Shown one piece after another: positions 34,079-43,559 of a stretch of 64,000 bases of DNA. The notes below the pieces were generated by a model. That model worked only from the letters and a program-made list of their open reading frames with translations, was not told the DNA's origin and did no database searches. The translations under genes and the position numbers were made by a program. The first letter of the stretch is position 1, and each line of letters starts with the position of its first letter. Source of the stretch: Bacillota bacterium (GTDB taxonomy: Bacteria > Bacillota > Clostridia > Lachnospirales > Lachnospiraceae); assembly GCA_023437365.1 (NCBI GenBank), contig JAEZGK010000058.1, positions 192,579 to 256,578 on the forward strand. Reading direction: 5' to 3'.

Positions 34079-35188
34079 AGAATTTTTATAAAAGTGGTTC
34101 TTTTGCAGTGCTCTTCTTACTGCATGCAGATATGCAAATCCATATCTTTGATCCGGTTCGATATATGCGCCTTCTCCCCATTCATTCCAAGCATTAATAA
34201 ATAGTAATTCATTCTTATCCTTCAAGGATCGCTTTATCTGGATATCCAAGTACTTTTCAAACTTCTTCGGAGACGCTCCATGTATTATGAGTGCCTTTCT
34301 CTTTTTTCTCGGTGAATTATCCCAATCAGAAAAAACTCCATAGTATGTCTTTTTGTTTCCCTTAGGCTTTCGATGAATGATCGTCTCATAGATTGAATCA
34401 TAATCAATAAAATTCAAAAGAAAACGTGACAAAATCGGAGTTTTGCAATACTTCTGGTAAAAATTCATTTGCTTTTTCCATCTAGGAGTCTCCTTGGTTT
34501 TCTCTTGATCATACACCGTTCTCATCGGTTCAAAATCCACATTGGCATCAAAGGCTTTGTTGTATTTATCATATCCAAAGCTGGTTATCATTTGAATAAA
34601 ATAAATCCCGGGAAGTCCACTCTCTTTTGCCAAGGAACGCCACAGCTCCATCATTTTTGAACAATTGGGAATGTTTTGTGCCCTATAGATAAGAAATACC
34701 GGTTGTCCCTCTATCTTCAAATATCTTTTATCCAAGAAAAATTGCAACAGATATTGAAAATGATCCTTCCAGCTTTCTTCTCCGCCATAGGATTGCGCCA
34801 TAAGAATTTGCTTCTCTCCTTGAATCCCGTCCCAGGTACGGGTCCAAGGTTCGTTAGCCCAAGCCAGGCAAAAGGGTAATCTTGCTTCTTGATTTGTCAA
34901 AATCATTTCAATTGGTTTCTCAAGAAGTTTTTTTCCGTTGAACCAATAATGATAGAAGCAAAATCCGTCAATACCATATTTTTTCGCCAAATTCATTTGC
35001 TGTACCATAACGGATGGAGAAGACAAATCATAGTAGTTTTCATCCAGGGGTTTCCTTGGTTGATAATGCTTAGGATATAGGGGAGTAGCCTTTTTGGTAT
35101 TACTCCACTCGGTAAACCCATTGCCCCACCATTCATTATTTTCTGGTATCTCATGGAACTGAGGTAAATAAAATGCCAAGGTCTTCAT
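34076..35188 (-). CDS. WbsX-like glycan biosynthesis protein (GH99-like fold)
   Basis: 370 residues. It begins KTLAFYLPQFHEIPENNEWWGNGFTEW and contains YGIDGFCFYHYWFNGKKLLE, LPFCLAWANEPWTRTWDG and FINAWNEWGEGAYIEPD, the hallmark of the WbsX family (Glyco_tran_WbsX). These occur in O-antigen and rhamnan loci; catalytic role is inferred from fold and location. The ATG at 35188 is taken over the TTG at 35197. Its stop codon overlaps the -35 of a possible promoter for the next gene. Confidence 0.88.
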   Translation of the reverse strand: MKTLAFYLPQFHEIPENNEWWGNGFTEWSNTKKATPLYPKHYQPRKPLDENYYDLSSPSVMVQQMNLAKKYGIDGFCFYHYWFNGKKLLEKPIEMILTNQEARLPFCLAWANEPWTRTWDGIQGEKQILMAQSYGGEESWKDHFQYLLQFFLDKRYLKIEGQPVFLIYRAQNIPNCSKMMELWRSLAKESGLPGIYFIQMITSFGYDKYNKAFDANVDFEPMRTVYDQEKTKETPRWKKQMNFYQKYCKTPILSRFLLNFIDYDSIYETIIHRKPKGNKKTYYGVFSDWDNSPRKKRKALIIHGASPKKFEKYLDIQIKRSLKDKNELLFINAWNEWGEGAYIEPDQRYGFAYLHAVRRALQKNHFYKNS

Positions 35189-35267
35189 AATTCGCAATCC
35201 TCATCCTTCATTTGATCGTTCCTGTTTACTATATCAAAGATATCAGTTTCGTCTTAGGTTTACTGTA

Positions 35268-35750
35268 TTAAAGGTCGTATACGACCGTCTCTAGAGAGAC
35301 GATAGGGCAATCCAATACGTTTTCTAATTCCTCGCATATCTCGTCAAAGGCAAAGGTCGCTGTCACAACTACTGCATCCACTGTCTCCAGTTCATCCTCC
35401 AGGCTTACTACGTTCAGTTCTGAATAAGTGCTCTCTGCCTTTTTATCAATTGCATATTTTACTGTTACCTCTGTATTTCTTAATTCCTCATACAGACGAT
35501 TTCCCAGCTCTCCCATCCCATAGATGGCAATTGATTTATAACCTTGCATCAGAAAATAATTGTCCAGACTTTTCCCCTCATGCTTTATCACCAGCCACTG
35601 GTTTAGGAGATTATAATATCCTTTAAACTTATCGACCTTTTCTGCTTTCTCAGTCACTTTTTTACTCTTATAATAATTCATTGCCGCTGCGCCTGCGACT
35701 GCTCCTGTCACTGTTGCTAATATTCCAAGAATTCCTTTTTTCATATGCAT
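35268..35750 (-). CDS. Membrane-tethered stand-alone Rossmann-module protein
   Basis: 160 residues. An N-terminal hydrophobic segment (about 5-25, GILGILATVTGAVAGAAAM) would anchor it to the membrane. The remainder is the locus's recurring dinucleotide-binding-like module (SIAIYGMGELGNRLYEEL, VKYAIDKK, VDAVVVTATFAFDEI) with no added catalytic domain. Two nearby ATG codons (35750, 35744) share one ribosome site. It overlaps the end of the preceding glycosyltransferase gene by ten bases. It may act as a regulator or scaffold of glycan assembly; this is a guess. Confidence 0.7.
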   Translation of the reverse strand: MHMKKGILGILATVTGAVAGAAAMNYYKSKKVTEKAEKVDKFKGYYNLLNQWLVIKHEGKSLDNYFLMQGYKSIAIYGMGELGNRLYEELRNTEVTVKYAIDKKAESTYSELNVVSLEDELETVDAVVVTATFAFDEICEELENVLDCPIVSLETVVYDL

Positions 35751-36826
35751 CCCTCTTCCTTGTTAATAATTTTATAGTATACATAGTTCCAACTATTTCT
35801 TATCTTGATATAACTTTTTCGTATCGTATCATACCGTTCGATTTCTCCCGGTGTCCGCGCCTTGATTGGTTTGATTTTAACTTTATGCAGGATCCCCATG
35901 CGTTTTGCATATTCATGCATTCTACAGCAGCTATACCAATGCATCAAGGGCAGTTTTTTATAATCCGCAAGAGCTTCCCGAAATAAGTAATCCATTTCAA
36001 TGAATTTCAGCTTTGTTGCTTGATTACTGCTAAGATTAATTCCTTCTGATCTGCAGCCTAACGCTTTATTCAAATAATACATATTATAACGCATGGTATA
36101 TTTTGCATTCAGAATCCAGTCCGAGCTTGGATAGAACAATTCCTGATATCCACCCAGTTCCAGTATTTTATCCTTACGGAACAAAGCTCCTACCGGGTGA
36201 GTATAACGCTGAAGAAAAAAGTGATCCCAAATATTTAATCTTGATAAGGTCACGCCCTCTTCCAGAACAGCTTTAAATTTTCTTATTTTTCTTCTCTTCT
36301 GATTAGCAAGCCTTTCTTTGCCGGAGAAAATCCTTTGTGCCTGTTCGGGTGTCTTTATCTTCGTAATATCATGTCCGATATAGAGTGCCTGATAGGCCGG
36401 ATGAGTTTGCAGAATCCTCTCCACCTCTTCCAGATAAAAGTCATAGAGATAATCATCATCATTCAGTATCGCTACCCATTGCCCGGAAGCCAATGTAAAG
36501 CAACGATTCCAATTCCCAAACAAACCGAGATTTCTCTCGTTTTTATAATACTTTAGATGATCAACATTGATACTACTGATAAAATCATCCACTGTTGTGT
36601 CCTCAGGGTCATCGTTAACAACAATCACTTCAAAGCTGTGATTCCCTTTTTGTCTCAACGCACTACTCAGGGCAATCTTTAACATAGGAAGCTTCCGATA
36701 GGTCGGAATAACGATAGAAATCAAAGGAGACTCCTTTTGCTTCCCATCCCGTAGCAGTATCGACCTGACCTGGCTATGCTTATTAAAATTATCATTACAA
36801 TCGAAAAACATAGATCGCTGATTCAT
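35741..36826 (-). CDS. Family 2 glycosyltransferase
   Basis: 361 residues with a GT-A domain (about 35-260): ISIVIPTYRKLPMLKIALSSAL, FEVIVVNDDPEDT, NLGLFGNWNRCFTLASG and the metal site ILNDDDYLYDFYLEE. The N-terminal 30 residues are extra to the usual family start. AAGGAG precedes the ATG. It is packed between the GT2 gene upstream (4-base gap) and the Rossmann protein downstream (overlap), in the glycan operon. Confidence 0.9.
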   Translation of the reverse strand: MNQRSMFFDCNDNFNKHSQVRSILLRDGKQKESPLISIVIPTYRKLPMLKIALSSALRQKGNHSFEVIVVNDDPEDTTVDDFISSINVDHLKYYKNERNLGLFGNWNRCFTLASGQWVAILNDDDYLYDFYLEEVERILQTHPAYQALYIGHDITKIKTPEQAQRIFSGKERLANQKRRKIRKFKAVLEEGVTLSRLNIWDHFFLQRYTHPVGALFRKDKILELGGYQELFYPSSDWILNAKYTMRYNMYYLNKALGCRSEGINLSSNQATKLKFIEMDYLFREALADYKKLPLMHWYSCCRMHEYAKRMGILHKVKIKPIKARTPGEIERYDTIRKSYIKIRNSWNYVYYKIINKEEGCI

Positions 36827-36830
36827 AATC

Positions 36831-37784
36831 TTACTCCTTCGTATAGAAATCCGGTCGGATGCAATTCAACAAATATCCGCCGATCTCTTTCTTAAGGTAT
36901 CCCGATACTATCAATTCAAATAAGGTTTTCCGGTACAATACCCTAAGTAATTGCAACTCCTTTTTACGGCTTTTCATCTGTCCGTTCATCTGTCCATACA
37001 TCCAGGAAATAACTTTGAGAAGATGAAGCAGCTCTTTTTGATACAAACGCTCCAAACGATGTCGTGCATAAAAGTCTTTTCTCTGTTGGTAAGCTTCTAT
37101 TTTATGCATAGCTGATAAATTAAATTTTCGTCCGGTAATACTGGTTGCTCTCTGTCGATAAAAATACAGCTTATTCTGGGAACACACAATTCTTTTTGCC
37201 CGATAAACTAATTTGTAATTTATGAACTCATCTTCATGGATTTTCCCTTCCGGGAAGCGCAGCTGTTGAAATAATGTTTTCTTATAAAGCTTATTCCATA
37301 CAACAGAGAATTTGATACTATCGGGAGCATGGAAACGCTCCAGAAGTTCTATATTTGTATATACTTCCGGCAATTCCGATCTATTGCCACAGCAATCAAG
37401 CTCCTTCTCCTGCTTAACCTTAACAAACTCGCATTGTGATATATCCGCATGATACTTGACTATGTTCTCATATAATAGCTCCAACATATCAAGGGCAATC
37501 CAATCATCGCTGTCAATAAAAGCAACATATTCTCCGGTCATAGTATTCAGTCCGGCATTACGGGCAGAGCTCAAACCTCCATTACTTTTATGAATCACTC
37601 TAATTCTGTCATCTTGCTGCGCATACTTATCACATATGAGCGGGCTCGTATCGGTCGCCCCATCATCTACAAGAATAAGTTCATATGCTCTGAAGGTTTG
37701 CCTTAGGATGCTTTCAATACATTTTTCTAAATATTTATCGACATTATAAATCGGAACTATTATACTGATGATTGGCTTCACCAT
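36831..37784 (-). CDS. Family 2 glycosyltransferase
   Basis: 317 residues. A compact GT-A enzyme with IISIIVPIYNVDKYLEKCIESI, ELILVDDGATDTS, NGGLSSARNAGLNTMTGEYVAFIDSDDWI and a basic helical C-terminus. The donor is not predictable. It lies directly before another GT2 in reading order and 46 bases after the GT2 with a Rossmann tail. Confidence 0.92.
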   Translation of the reverse strand: MVKPIISIIVPIYNVDKYLEKCIESILRQTFRAYELILVDDGATDTSPLICDKYAQQDDRIRVIHKSNGGLSSARNAGLNTMTGEYVAFIDSDDWIALDMLELLYENIVKYHADISQCEFVKVKQEKELDCCGNRSELPEVYTNIELLERFHAPDSIKFSVVWNKLYKKTLFQQLRFPEGKIHEDEFINYKLVYRAKRIVCSQNKLYFYRQRATSITGRKFNLSAMHKIEAYQQRKDFYARHRLERLYQKELLHLLKVISWMYGQMNGQMKSRKKELQLLRVLYRKTLFELIVSGYLKKEIGGYLLNCIRPDFYTKE

Positions 37785-37830
37785 ATTTCCCCCATTAATT
37801 ATCAGATTTCCAATTTTATCACTTTATTAG

Positions 37831-39210
37831 TTATCTCCTGAAGAAGGCGCTAACTTCAATCTTGTAAATCAGAAATAAGTCTAAGTTTATAACAAATACA
37901 CGTTTGACTTTATTCACTTTATAGTAAATTTCTCCATAGAAGTTTTTATTTATTACAAGTATGACATCAACATGATTAATCACGGAATCAAAGCTTCTTA
38001 TAACATGTCCTGTCGGAAGTTGTTCTCCGTCCCTTCTATGATTGCTATCTATCACATATTCAATCTCTTTTCTGCCAGAATCATTAACCTCAAGGAAATC
38101 CCTACCTTTTTGCCCCGCTCCCCAAATTGCTATACGATAAGCTTTCTCTCTGCAATAGGCCAGTAATTGTGTTAATCTCTCTCTTGTCTGACGATAAAAA
38201 TCAAGATAAGAATAAGCTCTTCGCCTCAAATCACCTATCTGTTCTAACAGTAATTCAGAAGATTTGTCATTCAGCAATGCCATCTGCAGATAGATCGGAT
38301 CAACCAATTTATCAATATAATAATTATTCAAATATTCCGGGCAGATGTTCTGTATAGTATTACTTATTTCCTGCATTTTCTCAACCGGAGGATTGTCAAA
38401 TCTCTCGAGGCAGCTATCCAACATATAAAAATAATAACTTCGGATAAAAAACATGTTCAACTCAGTTTGCAGCAGTGGGAAAAAATCTTCCTGTTTCGCC
38501 CGATCATAGAACAACCTCACCGCCTCCATCCGTTGGAAATGATGTGTACTATTCATGGTTTGCATCGTTGAACCTTCCCGGTTATTATAAAAATAAAGAA
38601 CTTTGTTCAGCTTTTTCAGCTTTTGTGAAAAAAGGAACAGAAAGGGAATCACAGCTTGATCTTCGTATTGAATACCCTCCGGGAAAAATAAACCGTGCTT
38701 CAATATCAGATCTCTATGAATCAGCTTGGCGAAGGGAAATGCTTTCATAGAAAGTAATTCCTTCTTACTCTCCATCGTCAGCAATCCATCAACTTCATTG
38801 CCAACCTCCATAACGGGCTTCTCCTCACCCGTACCTTCTGATACCTTTATATAGTCACATAGAATCAGATCGCTTCCGGTATGTATTGCTGCTTGATACA
38901 TTTCCTCACAGATGGTCGTGTCAACCCAATCATCACTGTCTACAAACATGATATATTCCCCGGTTGACTTCCTTATCCCGACATTACGCGCCCCGCCCTG
39001 CTTTATATTCTGCCGGAGATAGATGCAACACATTCTGTCCGGGTATTTTTCTTCATATTCTCTCATGATATCCGCGGAACCATCAGGAGAAGCATCATTG
39101 ACAACTATGATTTCAAGATCTGAAAGGGTTTGATTTACCAAGGAATCCAGGCAGCGTCTCAAATACTTTTCCACATTATACACCGGCACGATAACACTTA
39201 CCTTCTTCAA
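37831..39210 (-). CDS. Family 2 glycosyltransferase with C-terminal Rossmann module
   Basis: 459 residues. The GT-A domain (1-230) has VSVIVPVYNVEKYLRRCLDSL, LEIIVVNDASPDGS, and GEYIMFVDSDDWVDT. After a helical region, residues about 365-445 form the recurring module YRIAIWGAGQKGRDFLEV, IEYVIDSNHRRDG, VDVILVINKN. It is the only glycosyltransferase here with this fusion. It lies between the LtaS-like gene and two further GT2 genes. Confidence 0.9.
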   Translation of the reverse strand: MKKVSVIVPVYNVEKYLRRCLDSLVNQTLSDLEIIVVNDASPDGSADIMREYEEKYPDRMCCIYLRQNIKQGGARNVGIRKSTGEYIMFVDSDDWVDTTICEEMYQAAIHTGSDLILCDYIKVSEGTGEEKPVMEVGNEVDGLLTMESKKELLSMKAFPFAKLIHRDLILKHGLFFPEGIQYEDQAVIPFLFLFSQKLKKLNKVLYFYNNREGSTMQTMNSTHHFQRMEAVRLFYDRAKQEDFFPLLQTELNMFFIRSYYFYMLDSCLERFDNPPVEKMQEISNTIQNICPEYLNNYYIDKLVDPIYLQMALLNDKSSELLLEQIGDLRRRAYSYLDFYRQTRERLTQLLAYCREKAYRIAIWGAGQKGRDFLEVNDSGRKEIEYVIDSNHRRDGEQLPTGHVIRSFDSVINHVDVILVINKNFYGEIYYKVNKVKRVFVINLDLFLIYKIEVSAFFRR

Positions 39211-39249
39211 CCTGTCTCCCCCCTCTACGTCAACTAAGGAGAATTCTTC

Positions 39250-41070
39250 TTAATTCTCCTCGGTCAGAGTCTTAAACGCATTTTTCTCTAATATTATATC
39301 AGATATTTGCAGCTTATTCTGTAATATTTTAATCTCATCCTTCTGCTTTTGGGTTAACTCAATCTGTTCTCCTGAATTGAAATCAAAAGCCTGCTCCTGA
39401 GAAGGAAAATAGATATAATTCTCCGTAATGACAATTCCTTCTCGGTTAATGATTCCCCCTGTGTATTGATCATCAAAAATATCATTACCCAGCGCGTATC
39501 CAATCTCAAAATCCATGATATTTGCTATGGTAGGCAGAAGATCAATCTGTCCAACCACTTTTTGTATTCGCACTTCTTCAGTCTGTCCCGGAAATCGCAT
39601 CAGGGAAACAACTTTATTCTGTTTCATCCAATTCATATCTGTATTTTCAATTCCTAAGTAATTCATAAGCTCCTGCCGATATTGCCTCGGAACACCGGAA
39701 TGGTCACCATACATCACCAGGAAAGAATTATCATACAACCCTTTCTCCTTCATCTCCTGAATAAACTCTCCAATGGCTTTATCTGCATAATGTGCACCTT
39801 TGATATATCTTCCAAGAAATGTCCCCTCCAAATCACCGACCGGAAACTCATCCTTCTCGAAGAAATCATAAGGGTGATGCAAAGATAATGTAATCAAAAA
39901 TGAATAGAACAGGCTGCTCTTACTTTTTTCTTCCATAAGCTCAGTAATCTGCCGAAAAAATGAGCTGTCGCTTAAACCGGGGAAAATGAATTCATCATTC
40001 TTCAGCATAGAATTATCAATGAAGCTATCGTAACCATACAACCGATACATCAAATGACGATTCCAAAAGCTTGCCTGATTCCCATGAGCGCTAAAATTGT
40101 AATACCCTCTCCTTTTGGCAGCATGTCCAATGGAACGAAAAGTGTTATTCTGACATTCATAACAAGCCGGTTTATCAGCAAGGGGGAATAATGAATTATT
40201 AATGATTAGTTCAGCATCCGATGTATTCCCTACACTGGTCTGGTAAAACATGTGATCAAATCGTGTACATTGTCCGGAAAGTTGATTTAAGTTAGGGGTA
40301 ATCTCCCGCCCTTCAATCACACGGTCTCTCAAGAATTCCTGCATAGATTCCATCTGAACAACAATTAGATTTTTACCCTTTGCTTTTCCGGAATATAGAT
40401 TAGCCGTCTTTTTCCATGATGCATCTTGAATTATTTTTCTCTCTTCAGCAGTAATTTTCCTGTTTTGATGCAGTCGACTTCTCATATAACCAATCAGATC
40501 ATTGATATGATAATAAAGAACACCCAAATCCCTGGCCATTCTTTTTCTATTCCAGAAATACGATTTCCTGTTGCTATGTAGATAGATATAAGAAAACCAT
40601 ACTGTACCAATCGATATACAAACAACCGAGAAAATAACGCAAAAAAGACCCGAGGCTTGACTATGCTGCTCTAAAAGTAGGATGAGCGCTGCCACAAGCG
40701 GTAGGTCTGCAAAATACAAGAGGTCTTTTTTCAAAAACACACCAAAGACACTGTTTCTAATCCCTTTCAACAATTTGAACTGATGTAGGATAACAGATAA
40801 TGTCAGCGGATTCTTGTAATATCTCATATATAAAGCATCTGCGAACAGAAGAATGTCCATACCAAGACCAAATATAAGCCACAATAAGCTATGACGAAAC
40901 AAACTGATGATACCAAGGATAATCAGTCCTGAAGCAAACATGGCTTGCGTACTTTTTCTATGAATTTTCCACCGAAACGGAGGTGTATTGATATTAGTAT
41001 CAAAATTAAAATATAACAGCTTTCCAGCTATCCATAAAAGCAAGCATATATTGATGACTATGTATATCAT
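39250..41070 (-). CDS. LtaS-like phosphoglycerol transferase
   Basis: 606 residues. About five transmembrane helices occupy the first 165 residues, followed by an extracytoplasmic sulfatase-fold domain. The LtaS active site is visible: metal ligand Glu241 in VQMESMQEF, nucleophile Thr283 in VGNTSDAEL, and late MYGDHSGVP. LtaS moves glycerol phosphate from phosphatidylglycerol to lipoteichoic acid. Inside a glycan locus, and near a CDP-glycerol transferase, it may instead add phosphoglycerol to the surface glycan. Confidence 0.88.
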   Translation of the reverse strand: MIYIVINICLLLWIAGKLLYFNFDTNINTPPFRWKIHRKSTQAMFASGLIILGIISLFRHSLLWLIFGLGMDILLFADALYMRYYKNPLTLSVILHQFKLLKGIRNSVFGVFLKKDLLYFADLPLVAALILLLEQHSQASGLFCVIFSVVCISIGTVWFSYIYLHSNRKSYFWNRKRMARDLGVLYYHINDLIGYMRSRLHQNRKITAEERKIIQDASWKKTANLYSGKAKGKNLIVVQMESMQEFLRDRVIEGREITPNLNQLSGQCTRFDHMFYQTSVGNTSDAELIINNSLFPLADKPACYECQNNTFRSIGHAAKRRGYYNFSAHGNQASFWNRHLMYRLYGYDSFIDNSMLKNDEFIFPGLSDSSFFRQITELMEEKSKSSLFYSFLITLSLHHPYDFFEKDEFPVGDLEGTFLGRYIKGAHYADKAIGEFIQEMKEKGLYDNSFLVMYGDHSGVPRQYRQELMNYLGIENTDMNWMKQNKVVSLMRFPGQTEEVRIQKVVGQIDLLPTIANIMDFEIGYALGNDIFDDQYTGGIINREGIVITENYIYFPSQEQAFDFNSGEQIELTQKQKDEIKILQNKLQISDIILEKNAFKTLTEEN

Positions 41071-41092
41071 AAGTCCGTCCCCCTAAAGCTTT

Positions 41093-42280
41093 TTACCAAT
41101 AACGTCCTGCTTCCACTTTCTTATAATCACTGGGTATCTCATTCTCTCGCGGGCTTGTCCAATATTCGTTGTATATTCCGAGTCTATTCCAAGCCTTTCC
41201 TTTGATACCAAAGAAAAGCTGTAATATACCACCGATATGAATTGCCTTTCTTCCCAATCCCCTGATATACTCCCCAAGAGGAAGTCCATACGCACCGGCA
41301 CCGATTAGCGCAATGTCAAAATCTATCTTATCAATCTGTTTCTGCATACTCTCCAGTGCTTCAAACCAATCAGAATATTCGGTCTGGTTTCCGGCAATAC
41401 TTTGCACAGCTTTTAACGTTATCAATTCAAATTCCGGAAGAAACTCGCGATTATGAAACAGTTTATCTCTCTTCTCATAATTTTGTCTGATGGATTCTTC
41501 AAAAGGATGAATTACCAATACCTTCTTACCCTTCAAGGCAGTAGTCCAGGGGTTCTTTCGGTCATAGGGAAAAACCGTATTATCGTAATCCGCAATCATT
41601 TTATTCGGATAAAACTCATGATATAAGCGATCCTCAAAAGCCGAAAACCACATTGACCAGATAAAATCCATCTTTTTTAAGCCCGCCATATATCGTTCTG
41701 CAAATTGATCAAGTAAAGAATCCTCAGCGGGAAAAAAACCGGCATTCATCGTCATCATCATTTTCACATTATTTGGATACCCCTCCGACTTAGTCACTCT
41801 GCGTTTCAGAAAATACAGGTAGTGGCAGAGGCATTCCAATTCTACCGATCCCAGACGTCCAAGAAAGAATGGCTGATCACCGGATAGTCCTTCTACTATT
41901 TTTTGGTTGACTTCTTCATCACAAAGGAGAGTATTGGCAAAGGTATCTTTAGCTTTAATTTCCCGAAGAACTCCGAGCTTTATTCTATAGTAATGATTCA
42001 TTCCCATAGTGATCAGCTGCTTTTCAATCTCCTCATCATAGGTACTGGATATAATAATACAGGCCTCCGGGTAATTAGTGAGTTTTTCCGGCGCTATGAT
42101 GGGATATCCATTCATCGTAGTTCCCTCCAGCGCTTTGTCATTATCACAAAATGCAATAATATGAGCCCCGATCTTCTCGAATTCTTCCAGGGTTCTTAAT
42201 CCACAGGATCCCCCTCCAAACAGAATGATATCTTTTCCAATAAAGTATTCCATTTCTTGTCCAACAACCCGAATATACAT
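41093..42280 (-). CDS. GT-D-like glycosyltransferase with N-terminal Rossmann module
   Basis: 395 residues. Residues about 15-100 are the recurring module (DIILFGGGSCGLRTLEEF, AFCDNDKALEGT, ACIIISSTYDEEI). The rest contains PFFLGRLGSVELECL early and HIGGILQLFFGIKGKAWNR late, features I associate with GT-D-fold (DUF1792-like) transferases of bacterial surface glycosylation, where an acidic residue after the R-x-G motif binds metal. That assignment is from memory. GGAG is four to five bases before the ATG at 42280. Confidence 0.65.
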   Translation of the reverse strand: MYIRVVGQEMEYFIGKDIILFGGGSCGLRTLEEFEKIGAHIIAFCDNDKALEGTTMNGYPIIAPEKLTNYPEACIIISSTYDEEIEKQLITMGMNHYYRIKLGVLREIKAKDTFANTLLCDEEVNQKIVEGLSGDQPFFLGRLGSVELECLCHYLYFLKRRVTKSEGYPNNVKMMMTMNAGFFPAEDSLLDQFAERYMAGLKKMDFIWSMWFSAFEDRLYHEFYPNKMIADYDNTVFPYDRKNPWTTALKGKKVLVIHPFEESIRQNYEKRDKLFHNREFLPEFELITLKAVQSIAGNQTEYSDWFEALESMQKQIDKIDFDIALIGAGAYGLPLGEYIRGLGRKAIHIGGILQLFFGIKGKAWNRLGIYNEYWTSPRENEIPSDYKKVEAGRYW

Positions 42281-42310
42281 AGCTCTCCATTCCGATGCCT
42301 ATACCGCATA

Positions 42311-43507
42311 TTAAAGTGTTCTCTGCAAAGCTTCATACAATCGTTCACAAGCATGGTCATCCGGTTGATCAAAAAGCTTGTTTTTCACCTCATTGTGGTC
42401 TTCCGGAAGCGTCTTCTTCTGTAACAACGCCTGTTCCAATTCGTTTTGATTATACACTTTATGACCGGGTGTAAATTCAGAGTAATCAAAATATAGTTCT
42501 CTGGATTCCTCCAGGTATTCTTTATAATCATAAGGAAAAAACAGTATTGGTTTTCCGGTTAACATAAAATCGTAGCAAACAGAGGAATAGTCTGAAATTA
42601 GTACATCCGTAAGTTTTAATATTCCGTAAGGATCAGCTTGCGGATCTACGACCAGGATATTTTCGCTATTCAAAGCTTGAAATCTATCCTGCAGTTGCGA
42701 TTTCGGGTGCAACTTCACACACAGAAATATATTCTCATGTTTCACGAACTCACATAATCTTTCTATGTTGATTACCTCAAAAAATTTCCGTTCGCTTATC
42801 CGAAACGTCGGCATATAGGTTACAATTCTAAAATTGTCTTTTTTATCTGCAAGTATATTGTATTCCAAGCGCTCCTTTGGTGTCATTACATTGATGATCT
42901 TGTCAGAAATCAAGTAATCATTACGCGGATAGCCTTCCATCAGTATTCGATTCGTCTGAAATGCAGAAGCAAAGATCGGTCTTAAATATACTGATGTTGT
43001 AAGTACATAATGGGAAGGCTTTTCATCCGATATTCTTCGTGGGATTGCATAAACTCTCTCCGAAGAATTTCTTGGGTTTCTGTAATAATCAAACAAATTG
43101 TCCTTTTGGATTTTCTTCAATGGAATTCCATGCCATAGATTAATCTTTACTGCCCCGCCCGATAATGAATAACAGATATCCTTCGAATAATTATCAAACA
43201 GATACATCTTCGCACGAATGCAGCTCATAATCCCTTTCCAGCTGTAAAGGTAATGGCATCGATAACCGTTTCCCTTCAGAAACTCTACAATTTCCTTGTT
43301 CTTAGTAATCCAAACAGCTATCATCTTATCTGCTTTATATTGAGAAAGATAAAGATAGAAGTATTTTGGATTATCAGCAAATCGCGTACCAAAGGTACTC
43401 CCAAATACCCATAGTTTTTTATTCCTCGGGACAAGGCAGGATAAACCATAGACAGGCAGCAATAGAAGCTGACTCCAATACTTAATTTCCTTCCATATTT
43501 TCCTCAT
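42311..43507 (-). CDS. CDP-glycerol glycerophosphotransferase family protein
   Basis: 398 residues of the TagB/TagF type. Conserved blocks are KLWVFGSTFGTRFADNPKYF, the catalytic His in INLWHGIPLKKI, YPRNDYL, ILKLTDVLISDYSSVCYDF and KPILFFPYDYKEY. It transfers glycerol phosphate from CDP-glycerol, or a related unit, to a membrane-linked acceptor. The ATG at 43507 is used; a TTG at 43519 is possible. With the LtaS-like enzyme it suggests phosphoglycerol in the glycan or a teichoic-type polymer. Confidence 0.88.
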   Translation of the reverse strand: MRKIWKEIKYWSQLLLLPVYGLSCLVPRNKKLWVFGSTFGTRFADNPKYFYLYLSQYKADKMIAVWITKNKEIVEFLKGNGYRCHYLYSWKGIMSCIRAKMYLFDNYSKDICYSLSGGAVKINLWHGIPLKKIQKDNLFDYYRNPRNSSERVYAIPRRISDEKPSHYVLTTSVYLRPIFASAFQTNRILMEGYPRNDYLISDKIINVMTPKERLEYNILADKKDNFRIVTYMPTFRISERKFFEVINIERLCEFVKHENIFLCVKLHPKSQLQDRFQALNSENILVVDPQADPYGILKLTDVLISDYSSVCYDFMLTGKPILFFPYDYKEYLEESRELYFDYSEFTPGHKVYNQNELEQALLQKKTLPEDHNEVKNKLFDQPDDHACERLYEALQRTL

Positions 43508-43559
43508 ATATTCACCCAATCATCAGAATTATCCTCTTAGTAATTCCACTCTCCATATC

